From Notolepis coatsorum (Eukaryota; Chordata; Actinopteri; Aulopiformes; Paralepididae): DNA of 64,000 bases. A model generated the notes under the pieces. The model did not search any database, had not been told where the DNA came from, and saw nothing but the letters and a program-made list of their open reading frames with translations. The position numbers and the translations under genes were made by a program. Below are positions 11,020 to 22,479 of the stretch, in pieces (the stretch's first letter is position 1; each line of letters begins with the position of its first letter). The stretch is from assembly GCA_963971535.1 (NCBI GenBank), contig OZ020589.1, positions 86,875,796 through 86,939,795 of the forward strand, read 5' to 3'.

Positions 11020-12592
11020 ATTATACTTGTAGTTGTATTATCTGCGAGACATCGCCACCACGCAACAAGTCAAAATGCTCGCTATCTCCACTGTTTGTGT
11101 GTATACTCTGCTTTGTGTATACTCGAGTAGCCTCCAGCTCCAGCAAGGATTCTCCGGCGCTGCAGCTGGACCCTATACTCTGCCCCCATGCGATGGAAGC
11201 CAGGGGCTCGAATACGCATCGAATCAATGTTATAAGACATTGATATCAGGAGCTATCTGTAGCTACTGCTAGCCAGCTAGATAACGTTAAGATAACGCCT
11301 CAGTGAACTATTTAGTTGAATGGGACATTTCGTTTTGAACAGTGAGCTAACGTGAGCTAACGGAGGTATCAACATGCACTACTAGACTATTGCTGGAGCA
11401 TTTGTTGATATCAGGAGCTATCAGTATCTAGCCGGCTAGATACCGTTAGACAATGCCTCATGTACTAAAAGTGAATAGTTGACTGGGTCATTCTGTTTAA
11501 ACAGTAACGATAGCTAGGTAGCTAACGTTAGCTCACGGAGGTCCCATGCACTGACTAGACTAGAGCGGAGCTTCCTCTGTGTTTACACCAGCGTTTCCGT
11601 TAGCCGGTAATTACCGGTATTTGACTGGCAAAATCTGTTGAAGTCCGACATATTTAATCTCTCCGGTCATAATGTCCGGTGAAAATAATTCCCTCTAAAC
11701 ACAATTAGATTATTTGAATTGTATTAAAATAGGCTAAAATTATATAGCCTATGCGATGAACGAAACAATCTCACCAAGCAGCCGGTCTAATAATGACATC
11801 CTGCTGTCAGCGCGAGCTGGCTGCTGATATATTTACGTGAAGCATGGCTTGGCAGGGTGCAGTACTCCAATTCAGCCATTGGCAATTCAGCTGTTGGGTG
11901 GGGGCGCTGCTGACACCACTGCTCTGCTCTGCCTGCTCCAAGTGCTCCATGCTTCACGTAAATATATCAGCAGCCAGCTCGCGCTGACACAGCGGTGCCA
12001 AATTTCTCAGTTCTTCGCTTGATATAATTAATACAAATGTCCAATATAACGGAATTAGTTAGCTCATAAAAATGTGATTATAACAGACTGCTGTTTATTA
12101 AGGTCGGGCAGACTGCCCACCGACACCTCAAGTCGGCAGCAGCAGCACGAAGTCTCGAGGGACTTATTTTATTTGGAATATATTAATGACTGATACGCAA
12201 AAGTAGCCTAGTTTTAAGTTAAAATATTATAAATGCCTTGATGATGTCATTCTTTATATAGGTCTATCAATTGTTTTTAAGCTCAATAAACTCTGACCGG
12301 AATTTATCCCATTTGTCCGGTAGATTGAAATCTACCGGACACTCAGACCTGCAAAAAAAAATTCTAACGGAAACCCTGGTTTACACGGGTGCGGGAGGGG
12401 CTGGAGGAGGCACGGCAGTTTGCAGCTCCGTGTGTCTGAGAGCGAGTGAGATCTCCGCTAAGAATTGGATCATGTTTTTCGATCGGTTTTGATGATCGGC
12501 GAAAATAAAGCATTATCACCGATCACCGATCGCATATTTATACTGATTATCGGCCGATAACGATCGGTGGCCGATCGATCGGGGCATCCCTA
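10888..12592. mobile_element. hAT-type element, TSD CTCAGAAG
   Basis: The element begins TAGGGATGCCCGGATCACG and ends GATCGGGGCATCCCTA. The 8-bp duplication CTCAGAAG is perfect at 10880-10887 and 12593-12600. It is the same family, reversed, as 19385-20338, and carries the element 11589-12378. The subterminal region is rich in CGATCGG-type motifs and the core has many GCTAACGTTAGC-like stretches. No transposase was seen. Confidence 0.92.
11589..12378. mobile_element. hAT-type MITE, TSD GTTTACAC
   Basis: The element begins CAGCGTTTCCGTTAGCCGG and ends TCTAACGGAAACCCTG. Perfect duplications GTTTACAC lie at 11581-11588 and 12379-12386. It is the fifth level of nesting in this region, the youngest insertion here. 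The interior holds a perfect 40-bp inverted repeat at 11808-11847 and 11947-11986. Two larger relatives lie at 26730-27761 and 35523-36520. Confidence 0.93.
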
Positions 12593-13365
12593 CTCAGAAG
12601 AAAATAAAGGGAAAAGACAGCAGTCAAACATACCGGTAATATCATATAACGCACTTACTTTTAGTTGGGTATGCCATACGCGCCAGCCACTTCACCCAGG
12701 CGTTGCGCAATGTTTACTCCACAATGTTTTATCTCCAGTTCTTTTGTTTCCAAGACATATCCCAGTAGTTCCCACTCGTTTGAAATCGCACAGTGTCGAA
12801 GGCGGCCAACAGAGTCAGGACGACAGCGGCTCGCTCCGCTCAGCTCCACTCGGGCCGCGGCTCGCAGGGACCGGGAGCAAAGTCAACAAACGATGAATAT
12901 TTATCTTCTGCACCGTTTTTGTTTGCGAACGTTCGAACCCATTCATTAAAATCCGAATGCCAGCGTAACGAACGAACGTTCGGGCTCAGCCTTAATGCGC
13001 ATATAAAATGGAATCATATCGATAAAATCTTAGCAATTCCCATCCCTACTGACAAGTAAAATGTGGAATCCGGACTCTTTTTTCCCCATGCGTTTCATTC
13101 AATCCAATCCAATGGGGTGCAGTACCATCCGGAGAGACGATAGGGGGCGGTATTTTCCCTGTTCGAGCTCAGACAGATCCCCACTGGTAACGTGAGGCTA
13201 TATTGATGAAATATGAATGGAAATCGATAGGGCTGTCTTAAATACTTCGAAGCTTCGAAGCTTCGTTCGATGGCACAAGCTTCGAACATTAAAAAAAAAA
13301 TCGAAGTAAAAAAAAAAAAAAAAATTAATTTTTTTTTCAATTTTTCTTTTATTTTTTTACTTCGA

Positions 13366-13934
<569 letters not shown>

Positions 13935-13980
13935 CGCGCCTTGTAGAATTCCACACATAAGAAAGAAAGATACTGGGATG

Positions 13981-15036
13981 CAGGGAGCGAAATTAACTTT
14001 TTGACTCACCGGCCAGTGGCGGGTAGATGGGAAGAGTCTACCCGCCAAGCTTATTTCTTACCTGCCAAATTTTTTTTGATTAAAAAAATATATATATATA
14101 TTTTATATAAAAAAATTTGTTTTAAATAAAATATATATTATATAATCATACTTGTAGTTGTATTATCTGCGAGACATCGCCACCACGCAATAAGTCAAAA
14201 TGCTTGCTATCTGCAAACAGCTCCACTGTCTGTGTGTATACTTGAGTAGCCTCCAGCTCCAGCAAGGATTCTCCGGCCCTGCAGCTAGACCCTATATTCA
14301 GCTAGACCCTACATTCAGCATGCAAGGATTCTCCGGCGATGCAGCTGGACCTATTTATAACGTTACCGTTCTTTTGTCAAATCACATTCAACATGCCCTC
14401 AGCTAGAATACGCATTCAATCAATGTTATAAGACATTGATATCAGGAGCTATCTGTAGCTACTGCTAGCCCGGTAGATAACGTTAAGACAATTTAGTTTA
14501 CTGGGACATATGGATCAACGTGAGCTAGCTAAGCTAGCTAACGAGGGACCAGAGGTATTATGCACTCGAGTAGACTATTGCTGGAGCATTTGTTGATATC
14601 AGCAGCTATCAGTAGCTAGCCAGCTAGATACCGTTAGACAATGCCTCGTCATGTATTAAACTAAAAGTGAATAGTTGACTGGGTCATTGTTTAAACAGTA
14701 ACGTTAGCTCTTGGAGGTCCGATATAGACTAGAGCAGATGAAGTAAACAAGCCAGATAGCTTCCGATTGGTCATTTGCTTTTTTTTATCATGAAACCAGT
14801 CACGTCACTCTACTGTGATTGGACCTAGTGCGATGTGGGACTTGTAGTTTTTTAACGATCTCGCGGCGGAGAAAAAAAAGACGAGCGGCTATAATCTGTA
14901 CTCGCACAAGAGTATCGTTATGAAGTTATGAACTACACGTCTACACGCCACACGGCGGGCAGTCCTCTAAGTGTCATGCGCCAAAGGTAAAAACAGCCCG
15001 CCCCTGGCGGGCGGCGGGCTTTAGTTTCGGTCCCTG
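13981..15036. mobile_element. hAT-type element, TSD CTGGGATG, with paralogous empty site
   Basis: The element begins CAGGGAGCGAAATTAAC and ends TTTCGGTCCCTG, with CCCGCC-rich subterminal motifs at both ends. The 8-bp duplication CTGGGATG is perfect at 13973-13980 and 15037-15044. The paralogous sequence near 37351-37365 reads straight through the target with one CTGGGATG, an empty site. The interior core is shared with elements that have different ends (10888-12592, 19385-20338). Confidence 0.94.
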
Positions 15037-15819
15037 CTGGGATGAATAAACAAAATAGGAAATAAAATGTAGAAATGCATGCAATACATAAATAAATAAA
15101 TATGAATCTCCATATATGAAATATAACATTTAGATAAGGTGCTACTGAGATGTTTTGGTGAGTTCTTTGTTTTTTTGTGGAAGTTGCCCTTCTTAAAAAT
15201 GCATGAACATTCACTGATAATTGGTCTGTAGTGGAGTCTACAAGGTCTACATTGCCGGACCATGTAGAATCCGGACCTTGTAGACTGACATAATTCTGTG
15301 CATAGTTTAGTCTACACAGGCCATATTTCAAATAATCAAAATCTTACTTCATTCATCTTAAACATTCTTGATTTGGGGGATTGGTAGTTCCCATGAAATC
15401 TGAAGTTGTTCAAACGACAACAGCGATCCACCTTGAATTAAATCACACAGCCGAGTGAAACCTTGTTGGATGCGTCACAGTCACGAAAGGGGCTACTTAA
15501 TTAATTAATCCAAGCCACTTTATTTATAGAGCACATTTAAAAACAACAAAGTTTACGAAAGTGCTGTACAAGTCCCACAACATAAGATAAAAAAAAATAA
15601 ATAAAATAAAATATTAAAAAAAAAAAAAAAAATTTATTTTTTATTTTTTTCGAAGCTTCGAATTAAAATCGAAGCTCGGCCCCGAAGCTTCGATTGCCAA
15701 AAAAAGCTTCGAAGGTCAGCCCTAGAAATCGATAATAAAAAAAATTACGATTAAAAGCGAGATTTCTCGTCGTTGGCATGAACTAATGAGTTTCCCGTCG
15801 TTGGCACTGAAAGTGTTAA

Positions 15820-16256
15820 CAGCGCCGTTATAGTTATAGTACTACTACTGTGTTGATCAATTGCGTAATTTTGGAGTTGTTATACTTATAACGCTAACGT
15901 TACAAACCCCTATTCCCACTGCCGAGTTATGATGACTGCTCAAGCCACTTAACATTATGTGTAACTCTGTCTCTATCGCAATCTTAAAAAGCTTTGGATA
16001 TAAAAAATATGAATGCCCAGAGTGCTTATTGTTGTGTCATCTGCGTTATAGGTCGTATATACCTTAGGTTGTATATTACTGGGTTGTCAGACACTGCAAG
16101 AATCAGCCTCTCCTCTGCCATGATCAGACTCCCACAATGTAGCGTCCGAGACATCACGGTTATTCTACGAAAGAGTGAGGAGGCACGGGCGGAAGTGGCA
16201 GTTTTTCAAAGTAAAATACCCGGAAGACAAATGAAAATAAAAGACATTTCCTTTTC
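15820..16256. other. No gene recognised
   Basis: This is sequence between element A and the next hAT element, presumably older host DNA. No exon, tail or terminal repeat was recognised. Confidence 0.5.
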
Positions 16257-17211
16257 TAGGGATGCACCGAATGGGAAATTCTTGGCCGAAACCGATACCG
16301 AAAATAGAAAACAGTTGGCCGAAAACCGAAAGCCGAAAGGCCGAAAATGATTCATAGAATAGATTTTTTTTACCAATGTTGTGGAACATTATGATTATGG
16401 AAAAATATGATTATGGCAAAACTTAACTTAAATAATAAATAATCACTATTATGGGTCCATAAAACATTTATTCAGCACTTCTGAATGCATACAGTACATT
16501 AATTCCATCTTTTCTCTGGCTGCCGCAGCGGACATCTGTGCTCTACTGAGCGCACCTTTCTAGTCCCCAGCTGAATGTGCTCGCTTGACTCGGCACAGTA
16601 GACAGCGTCAAAATGTGAATAATATGCATATTAGATCACTCGGTGATTAACCGCGACGGGCATATGGTGAATGGGGATGTAAAGGCATGTTGAAGACGCA
16701 TTTGTTGGACGCGTTGCGTGCAGAGTTTACATAGGGGCAGCGCGACTCCCGACAGCGCGACATCATCACAACAACACGCAAATGATATGCATGGATCACT
16801 CCTACCGCGACGGGCATAATAGTGAATGAGGATATGGAAGCATGTTGAAGACGCATTTGTTGGACGTGTTGCGCGCAGAGTTTACATAGGGGCAGCGCGA
16901 CTCCCGACAGCGCGACATCATCACAACAACATGCGAATGATATGCATAGATCACTCCTACCGCGACGGGCATAATAGTGAATGAGGATATGGAAGCATGT
17001 TGAAGACGCATTTGTTGGACGCGTTGCGCGCAGAGTTTACATAGGGACAGCGCGACTCCCGACAGGCCAAATCATCACAACAACACGCGAGGTTGTTTCT
17101 GTTTCGGTGATATATTTTCGGTGAAAAAACTCTTTCGACCAGAAGCCGAAAGGCAATTTTTTGCCATTTTCGGCCGAAAACTTTCGGTGCCGAAATTTTG
17201 GTGCATCCCTA
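16257..17211. mobile_element. hAT-type MITE, TSD TCCTTTTC, with internal triplication
   Basis: The element begins TAGGGATGCACCGAATGGG and ends AATTTTGGTGCATCCCTA. The 8-bp duplication TCCTTTTC is perfect at 16249-16256 and 17212-17219. Subterminal motifs are of the GGCCGAAA type. A 155-bp unit is repeated about three times inside (16651-17092), whereas the related copy at 24682-25417 has one unit. Confidence 0.93.
16651..17092. repeat. Tandem repeat, about 155 bp, nearly three units
   Basis: Units start at CCGCGACGGGCAT at 16651, 16805 and 16960. Each contains GTTGAAGACGCATTTGTTGG and AGCGCGACTCCCGACAG, with a few differences between units. The third unit is cut short by the right subterminal region. 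Confidence 0.93.
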
Positions 17212-17886
17212 TCCTTTTCACATCGGGGTGTTTCTCCCTCAAGTGTGCTCAGGGACGAAGCAAGATTGGTAGTGAGGAAGCTGGCCAGCAGGGGAGGGGG
17301 GACTATCGTTCTCGGGAACGGAACGGAGGCAACCGTTCCTAATGAGAAAACGCCCTAAGTTGCCCCAGACCTGCGCGAGCTGCTGCGCTAAAACAGTACG
17401 CCGGGGCTCTATGGAGAAACCATGACACTCCCCTGACTAAAAGTTGTTTCAAACGAAAACGGCTGGATGTAACTTTTCCAAATCAGCATGGCTGTGAGTG
17501 AGTCTTTCACCTTTTACATATCTGGCATGGATTGATTGTTTAGATCACTAATCTGCCTGTGTTGTTCTGACCAGGATTACGTTCCTTTTGCCCCCTTGAT
17601 GCGCGTGCACACCTAGTCTGACGTATACAGCGAACAGGTCTATAGGACCCGTTGCCTGTGTGGCTGTTGGTGCGAGTGGCACAGCAGAGTCTTCACTGCA
17701 CATAGAAACAACACAACTCTTATGAGGTCACAGGGCAGGGCAAAGCAGAGCGCACAGCTGAATAGCTGGATGTCATAGCTTCCAAAATGTAAGGTCTGCG
17801 GCTGCGTTGGTCTGTGTGCATTATGAAATGACAATTGCACATCATTGGAATTCAGATTATTTTCTACCTGGGTCGGTTTTAACCTC
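17212..17886. other. No gene recognised
   Basis: The stretch is moderately GC-rich and no transposon ends were recognised in it. A short ATG followed by a GTGAGT-like donor at about 17488, with a plausible acceptor near 17572, was noted but leads to only a few codons before a stop. Nothing firm is called. Confidence 0.45.
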
Positions 17887-18584
17887 TTAACACATTGGTC
17901 GCCAAAATCGCTTTCCAGCGTTATTGGCCGCCATGCGTTGACCGCCAACATAGCTGTACAGCGTTTTTTAGATCAATATTACATTTTTTCGCCATGGCAT
18001 TCATAATTCATCCACCCAACCCCTGGTTCCCTAGCAGGACCCTAGATGGGACTGCAACGGCTCAATACCGCCGCCTGGTGGATGGTCGGGCGAGTTACAC
18101 ACTCAAAAACCGGAAGTGTCATCGGTACGTTGAGGAAATTCCTCCGGCAGTGACATCTCGCTACGGGACTCCTGACAGACACTATAGTACATATGGATCG
18201 CTGCCATAACGCAATAATCGATATGATTTCAGCGTTTATTGCGCCATACAAACCGGAAATGGATCTAGGTGATCGGCGTCGAATAATTGGGCTCTTTCTC
18301 TGCCAGTCTCATCGGCGCACGGTAAGGGGACAGTAATGTTATTTTCAACCCGATTGTGCATTTCCTCTTTTGCAAACAGTCTGATGATCAAGGAATTATA
18401 AACGACCCCCTTTCCTCTACGCATGATGTATACCGATCATATACATTTGAATTTTTTAATATAGCGTGTATGGGAAAGAAACGCCAATCGATAATCTATC
18501 ATATGCGTTTGGGCCTATAACTACTGTTTTTGGAATTACAGCAGAAAAGATTAAAAACATACTTATATTCTCGAAGGTATTAAC

Positions 18585-19262
18585 CAGGCCACGTGAGCGG
18601 ATCGGCGCGGGCGAGAAATCCGCTCTTCGCTCTTTAAAGCTTGGTCCGCCCCGCTAATCGCTCATGTTGACCCCGCCCCCAAGTCGATCACCGCTCACCT
18701 TGAATCAAGCGCTCCCCGCGCCACATCGCTCGGCAGATTTTTTAATTTTTTTTGAGCATGGTGTAAATTAGCTCAAACTACAACAGTCTACACCCCCTGG
18801 GCCCCTTAACAATTGTTTGTATTGAGCCGCATTGTAATTGTACCCATTCTGCAATGTTAAATAACGTTGTTTATCCATTCACTAGCTCTATTAAGCGATG
18901 ATAGCTAGCCTAGCCACAATGCTATGGTTGCTGCCATTAACGTTAGCATGTAGGCTAACGTAGGCTGGCGTCAAAACTTTTTCTAACAGAATGTGAGTGA
19001 CAAAGCCTGACCAGGATATCACAGGTTCACCCTTCTCATTGGTTGAAAATGGCCTTCATGTTTGTACATCGCCATCTGTTGCTTTGGCATTGTACTACAT
19101 GTATATTACATCAGTGTTAAACCACTGTGAGCGGCCTGGAGTGGATTGGAGCGGAGGAGAACTCTCGCTCCGGACGTCGCGCCGACCCATTTTAAAACCC
19201 ACTCCTCGCTCACGTCAAAACCACCCGCTCCGCTCCCCGCGCCGCGCCGCTCACGTGCACTG
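18585..19262. mobile_element. hAT-type MITE, TSD GTATTAAC
   Basis: The element begins CAGGCCACGTGAGCGG and ends CCGCTCACGTGCACTG, with GAGCGGAGCG-like GC-rich subterminal repeats. The duplication GTATTAAC is perfect at 18577-18584 and 19263-19270. Element F near 42900 has the uninterrupted sequence CTATTAACAC, an empty-site equivalent. It includes a plus-strand LINE 3' end fragment at about 18790-18885. Confidence 0.93.
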
Positions 19263-19384
19263 GTATTAACACCACAATGTATGAATGAAAAAGTATAACG
19301 TTCCCACATCCTGAACGATGGATAATCGATGTTGAATGGGCCATAGTAATGTCAATATAGCAATACAATTTTAAAAGTTATAGC

Positions 19385-20338
19385 TAGGGATGCCCCGATC
19401 GATCGGCCACCGATCGTTATCGGCCGATATTCAGTATAAATATGCGATCGGTGATCGGTGATAATGCTTTATTTTCACCGATCGTCAAACCCGATATCAC
19501 ACGCTGCCGCTGAGTTCTGTCTCAGACACCGGTGGTGCGGCGTCTGCTCATTCCTCCAGCCCCTCCCGTACGCATGTAAACACGGGTCTAGTCTAGTGAG
19601 ACACGGGACACGGGAGGACGGCGTTGTTAGCTTAGCTACCGTTACAAAATGACCCAGTCAACTATTCACTTTTAGTTTAATACATGATGAGGCATTGTCT
19701 AACCGAACGGTATCTAGCCGGCCAGCTACCGATAGCTCCTGACATAAACAAACGCTCCACAAAGTCTAGTAGAGTGTATGATACCTGTTAGCTGTTAGCT
19801 GTTAGCTCACGTTAGCGCAAGCTAGTTCACTGTTCAAAACGAAATGTCCCATTGAACTAAATAATTCACTGAGGCGTTGTATTAACGTTATATATCCGGC
19901 TAGCAGTAGCTACAGATAGCTCCTGATATCAATGTCTTATAACACTGATTCGATGCGTATTCGAGCTGAGGGCTTGTGAATGTGATTTAACGTTATACCA
20001 ATACTAGGGTCCAGCTGCAGCGCCGGAGAATCCTGGCCGTAGCTCGAGGCTACTCGAGTATAGGGCCAGCTGCAGCTCCGGAGAATCCTGGCCGTAGCTG
20101 GAGGCTACTAGAGTACACACAGACAGTGGAGCTTGTTGCGTGGTGGCGATGTCTCGCAGATAATACAAGTACAAGTCTAATTATATAATATATATATTTT
20201 ATAAAAAAAAAATTATATAAAATAAATTTTAATTTCTTTTAATCAAAAACGATCGGTATCGGATCGGTATCGGCCAATATGGCTCACGACGATCTGTGAT
20301 CGGTATCGGTGGCAAAAAACGTGATCGGGGCATCCCTG
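19385..20338. mobile_element. hAT-type MITE, TSD GTTATAGC
   Basis: The element begins TAGGGATGCCCCGATCGATC and ends GTGATCGGGGCATCCCTG. The 8-bp duplication GTTATAGC is perfect at 19377-19384 and 20339-20346. It is a shorter relative, in opposite orientation, of 10888-12592. Its core contains a duplicated segment, GCCGGAGAATCCTGG, near 20020-20100. It shares its core with the CAGGG-ended element 13981-15036. Confidence 0.93.
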
Positions 20339-20378
20339 GTTATAGCCCTGCAAAGAAGGTAAACATCTCCATAGGCTT

Positions 20379-22429
20379 TTAACACTATGGTCGCCAAAAA
20401 CGCCTTACCACGTCATTCCTCGCCATGCTCATTCTGCCAAAGATGCCGTACCACGTCTTTGATATCAATATTTCAAAAATCTGTGATCGCAATCATATTT
20501 CTCCCCCGGAGACTTGAGATCTACTGTTGATCCCCTCTCAACTCTCCAACGGTTCAAGATAGAGTTGTTCCGATACCGATACCAGTATCGGAAAAGCCGC
20601 CGATACTGGCTAAAATGCTGGTATCGGTATCGGCGAGTACCCTCTAATGCTGCGCTCCGATACCATATGACGTAATTTATCAACAACACTGTGGTCTGTT
20701 GAGTAAGCATTATAAAACAAACATGTGCTTAATCGATTAAAGTGTCAATGCCATTTGTCATTTTAACAGCAGATACTTTCTTAAATGTCATCGTCCCGAC
20801 AGAGCGGTGTTGACGGGGAGCTCATGGGTTCGCTTGGTGGCTGGTGTTATTAGCATTGAACAGCTAACCGAAAGCTAGCTTTAACATTACCTTGGCTAAA
20901 GTTGGGGCTATTCATATAATCCAGCAATAATGGCTGCAGACCTGCAAGCAAAGTACAGCAAGTTGGCAAAGGAGTATTCCAAGTTAAATCACAATGTCAC
21001 CAGTAACGTTACAGTCTTCTATGGTCTTCCCATATACCGGTAGCTCATGCTAGCTAACGGTAACGTCGTCATTGCACAATTGCACGTCGCGTACACAATT
21101 AATGACATGTTGCGGACAGCCATATCGGCGACAATGTTTAGCTTTTAGTGCCAAATGATAAGAGTCTGAGGCGGAGTCTCAAAAGAGAATGTTGAATATT
21201 TATTGTGCAAAAATCACAACAGATCCGACTGCTACTGAAACGGAGCCTTGTAGACAGACTGAGTAGGGTATATCTGCAGAGCCAGTGGGTAGCGAGTGCA
21301 GCAACGTATAATGTCCGTGTGGATCATTGGAGTAGGGTATATCTGCAGTGCTGAAGCCCCATACTCATTGATTAATGATACTAATACAAATCTATACAAT
21401 CACCTGTTGTTGAATAAATACCATTACTTTCTAGTTATTACTAAAAAACAGTATATATAAAACAGTATTTGTTAAAAAAAAATATATATATATATTTATA
21501 AAAAATTTATATAATATCGTTTTTTTTTTTTTTTTATGTATGCACTGGTATCGGATAAGTATCGGTATCGGCCGATACCCAAAGCTTAGGTATCGGAATC
21601 GGATCGGAAAGGAAAAAATTGTATTGGAACATCTCTAGTTCAAGAGCGCCATCTGGTGGCCGATCGGTGGATCGCCCAGACCGGAAACAGGAAATGGAAG
21701 CTGGTGCTCATTCCAATTCGGTCCGATCACTCGCTAATAGTCCCAGGACTCGAGCTAGACGCAATGGATAGCAATCCGTTACCAATAACTCGATAAACAA
21801 CATGATTTGGACGTATATACTATTATACAACCTGGAGATGGATCGCATATTTCTACATCCCATAATAGGAATATTTCTGCTCCACGCTCATCGCCCAACG
21901 GCCCGAGGAGACTGGGGTAAGATTCAGCGTTATTTTTTAACGTGTTCGATATAAACTGCTCTGATGATCATATCACCCACACTAGATGAATCATCTAACG
22001 TTGGCCACGGAATTATAAACGACCCCCCCCCCCCCCCCCATCCAGTCGACATCAGATGATAAGTAGTAACTTCTAGAAGCACGTCCATTTGAAATTTTTT
22101 ATCTCGCGCCGATTGCTATCAAACTGTATACAATCATCAATATAATGCATTTATGGCTATAAATCACGTTCTGGAGAAAGCTGCAGAAAACGATAAAAAC
22201 ATACTTATACTTTAGACCGTATTTTAGTATGAATATGTGAATGAAAAAGTATAACGTTGCTACACCCTGAACAATAGATACTTGATGTTGAATGGGCCAT
22301 AGTAATGTCAATTTAGCAATACAATTTAAAAAGTTATAGCCCTGCAAAGAAGGGGAACTTCTCCATAGGCAAATAGAGCTGGCGTGGGATGGTTTATTAA
22401 GAATATAAGCCTGGCGACCAAAGTGTTAA
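20379..22429 (+). mobile_element. TTAA element D inside C
   Basis: The left end is TTAACACTATGGTCGCC (TTAA 20379-20382) and the right end is GGCGACCAAAGTGTTAA (TTAA 22426-22429). The paralog F reads AGGCTTTCAACGGTGGC where C has TTAA-D-TTAA, giving an empty-site equivalent. D is related, in reverse orientation, to H1 and H2. It carries the hAT 20560-21637. GGTAAG at 21916-21921 is about 451 bases from the left TTAA after the nested hAT and its duplication are removed. Confidence 0.88.
20560..21637. mobile_element. hAT-type MITE, complete, TSD GTTCAAGA
   Basis: The element begins TAGAGTTGTTCCGATACCG and ends ATTGGAACATCTCTA. Perfect 8-bp duplications GTTCAAGA lie at 20552-20559 and 21638-21645. 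Subterminal GGTATCGG repeats are frequent. The right half matches 1-596. No transposase frame is present. Confidence 0.93.
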
Positions 22430-22479
22430 CGGTGGCAGAGAGTGGTATAAGATGGGCACAACCCCCGGCGGTCAATGTG

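Larger units (their letters stand above)
10684..12994. mobile_element. hAT-type element, TSD ATGCGCAT, nested host
   Basis: The element begins TAAGGCTGTCCCC and ends GGGCTCAGCCTTA, with subterminal GAACGTTCGAAC motifs. The duplication ATGCGCAT, itself palindromic, is perfect at 10676-10683 and 12995-13002. It sits inside 8545-13048 and is interrupted by 10888-12592. A fragment of the same family's left end lies near 23859-23945. Confidence 0.88.
8545..13048. mobile_element. hAT element with four nested insertions, TSD CTGACAAG
   Basis: The element begins TAGGGATGGGAATCG and ends CAATTCCCATCCCTA. It is flanked by a perfect 8-bp duplication, CTGACAAG, at 8537-8544 and 13049-13056. It is the same family, reversed, as 34375-39166 and 56181-57198. 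Its 4504 bp are mostly later insertions: 8717-9496, 10038-10564 and the nest starting at 10684. The remaining sequence contains GCTAACGTTAGC-like motifs and no transposase. Confidence 0.9.

Noticed and set aside
17485-17640. A small first exon (ATGGCT followed by GTGAGT) spliced to an acceptor near 17572
   Set aside because: The joined frame ends after a few codons and no further exon was recognised.
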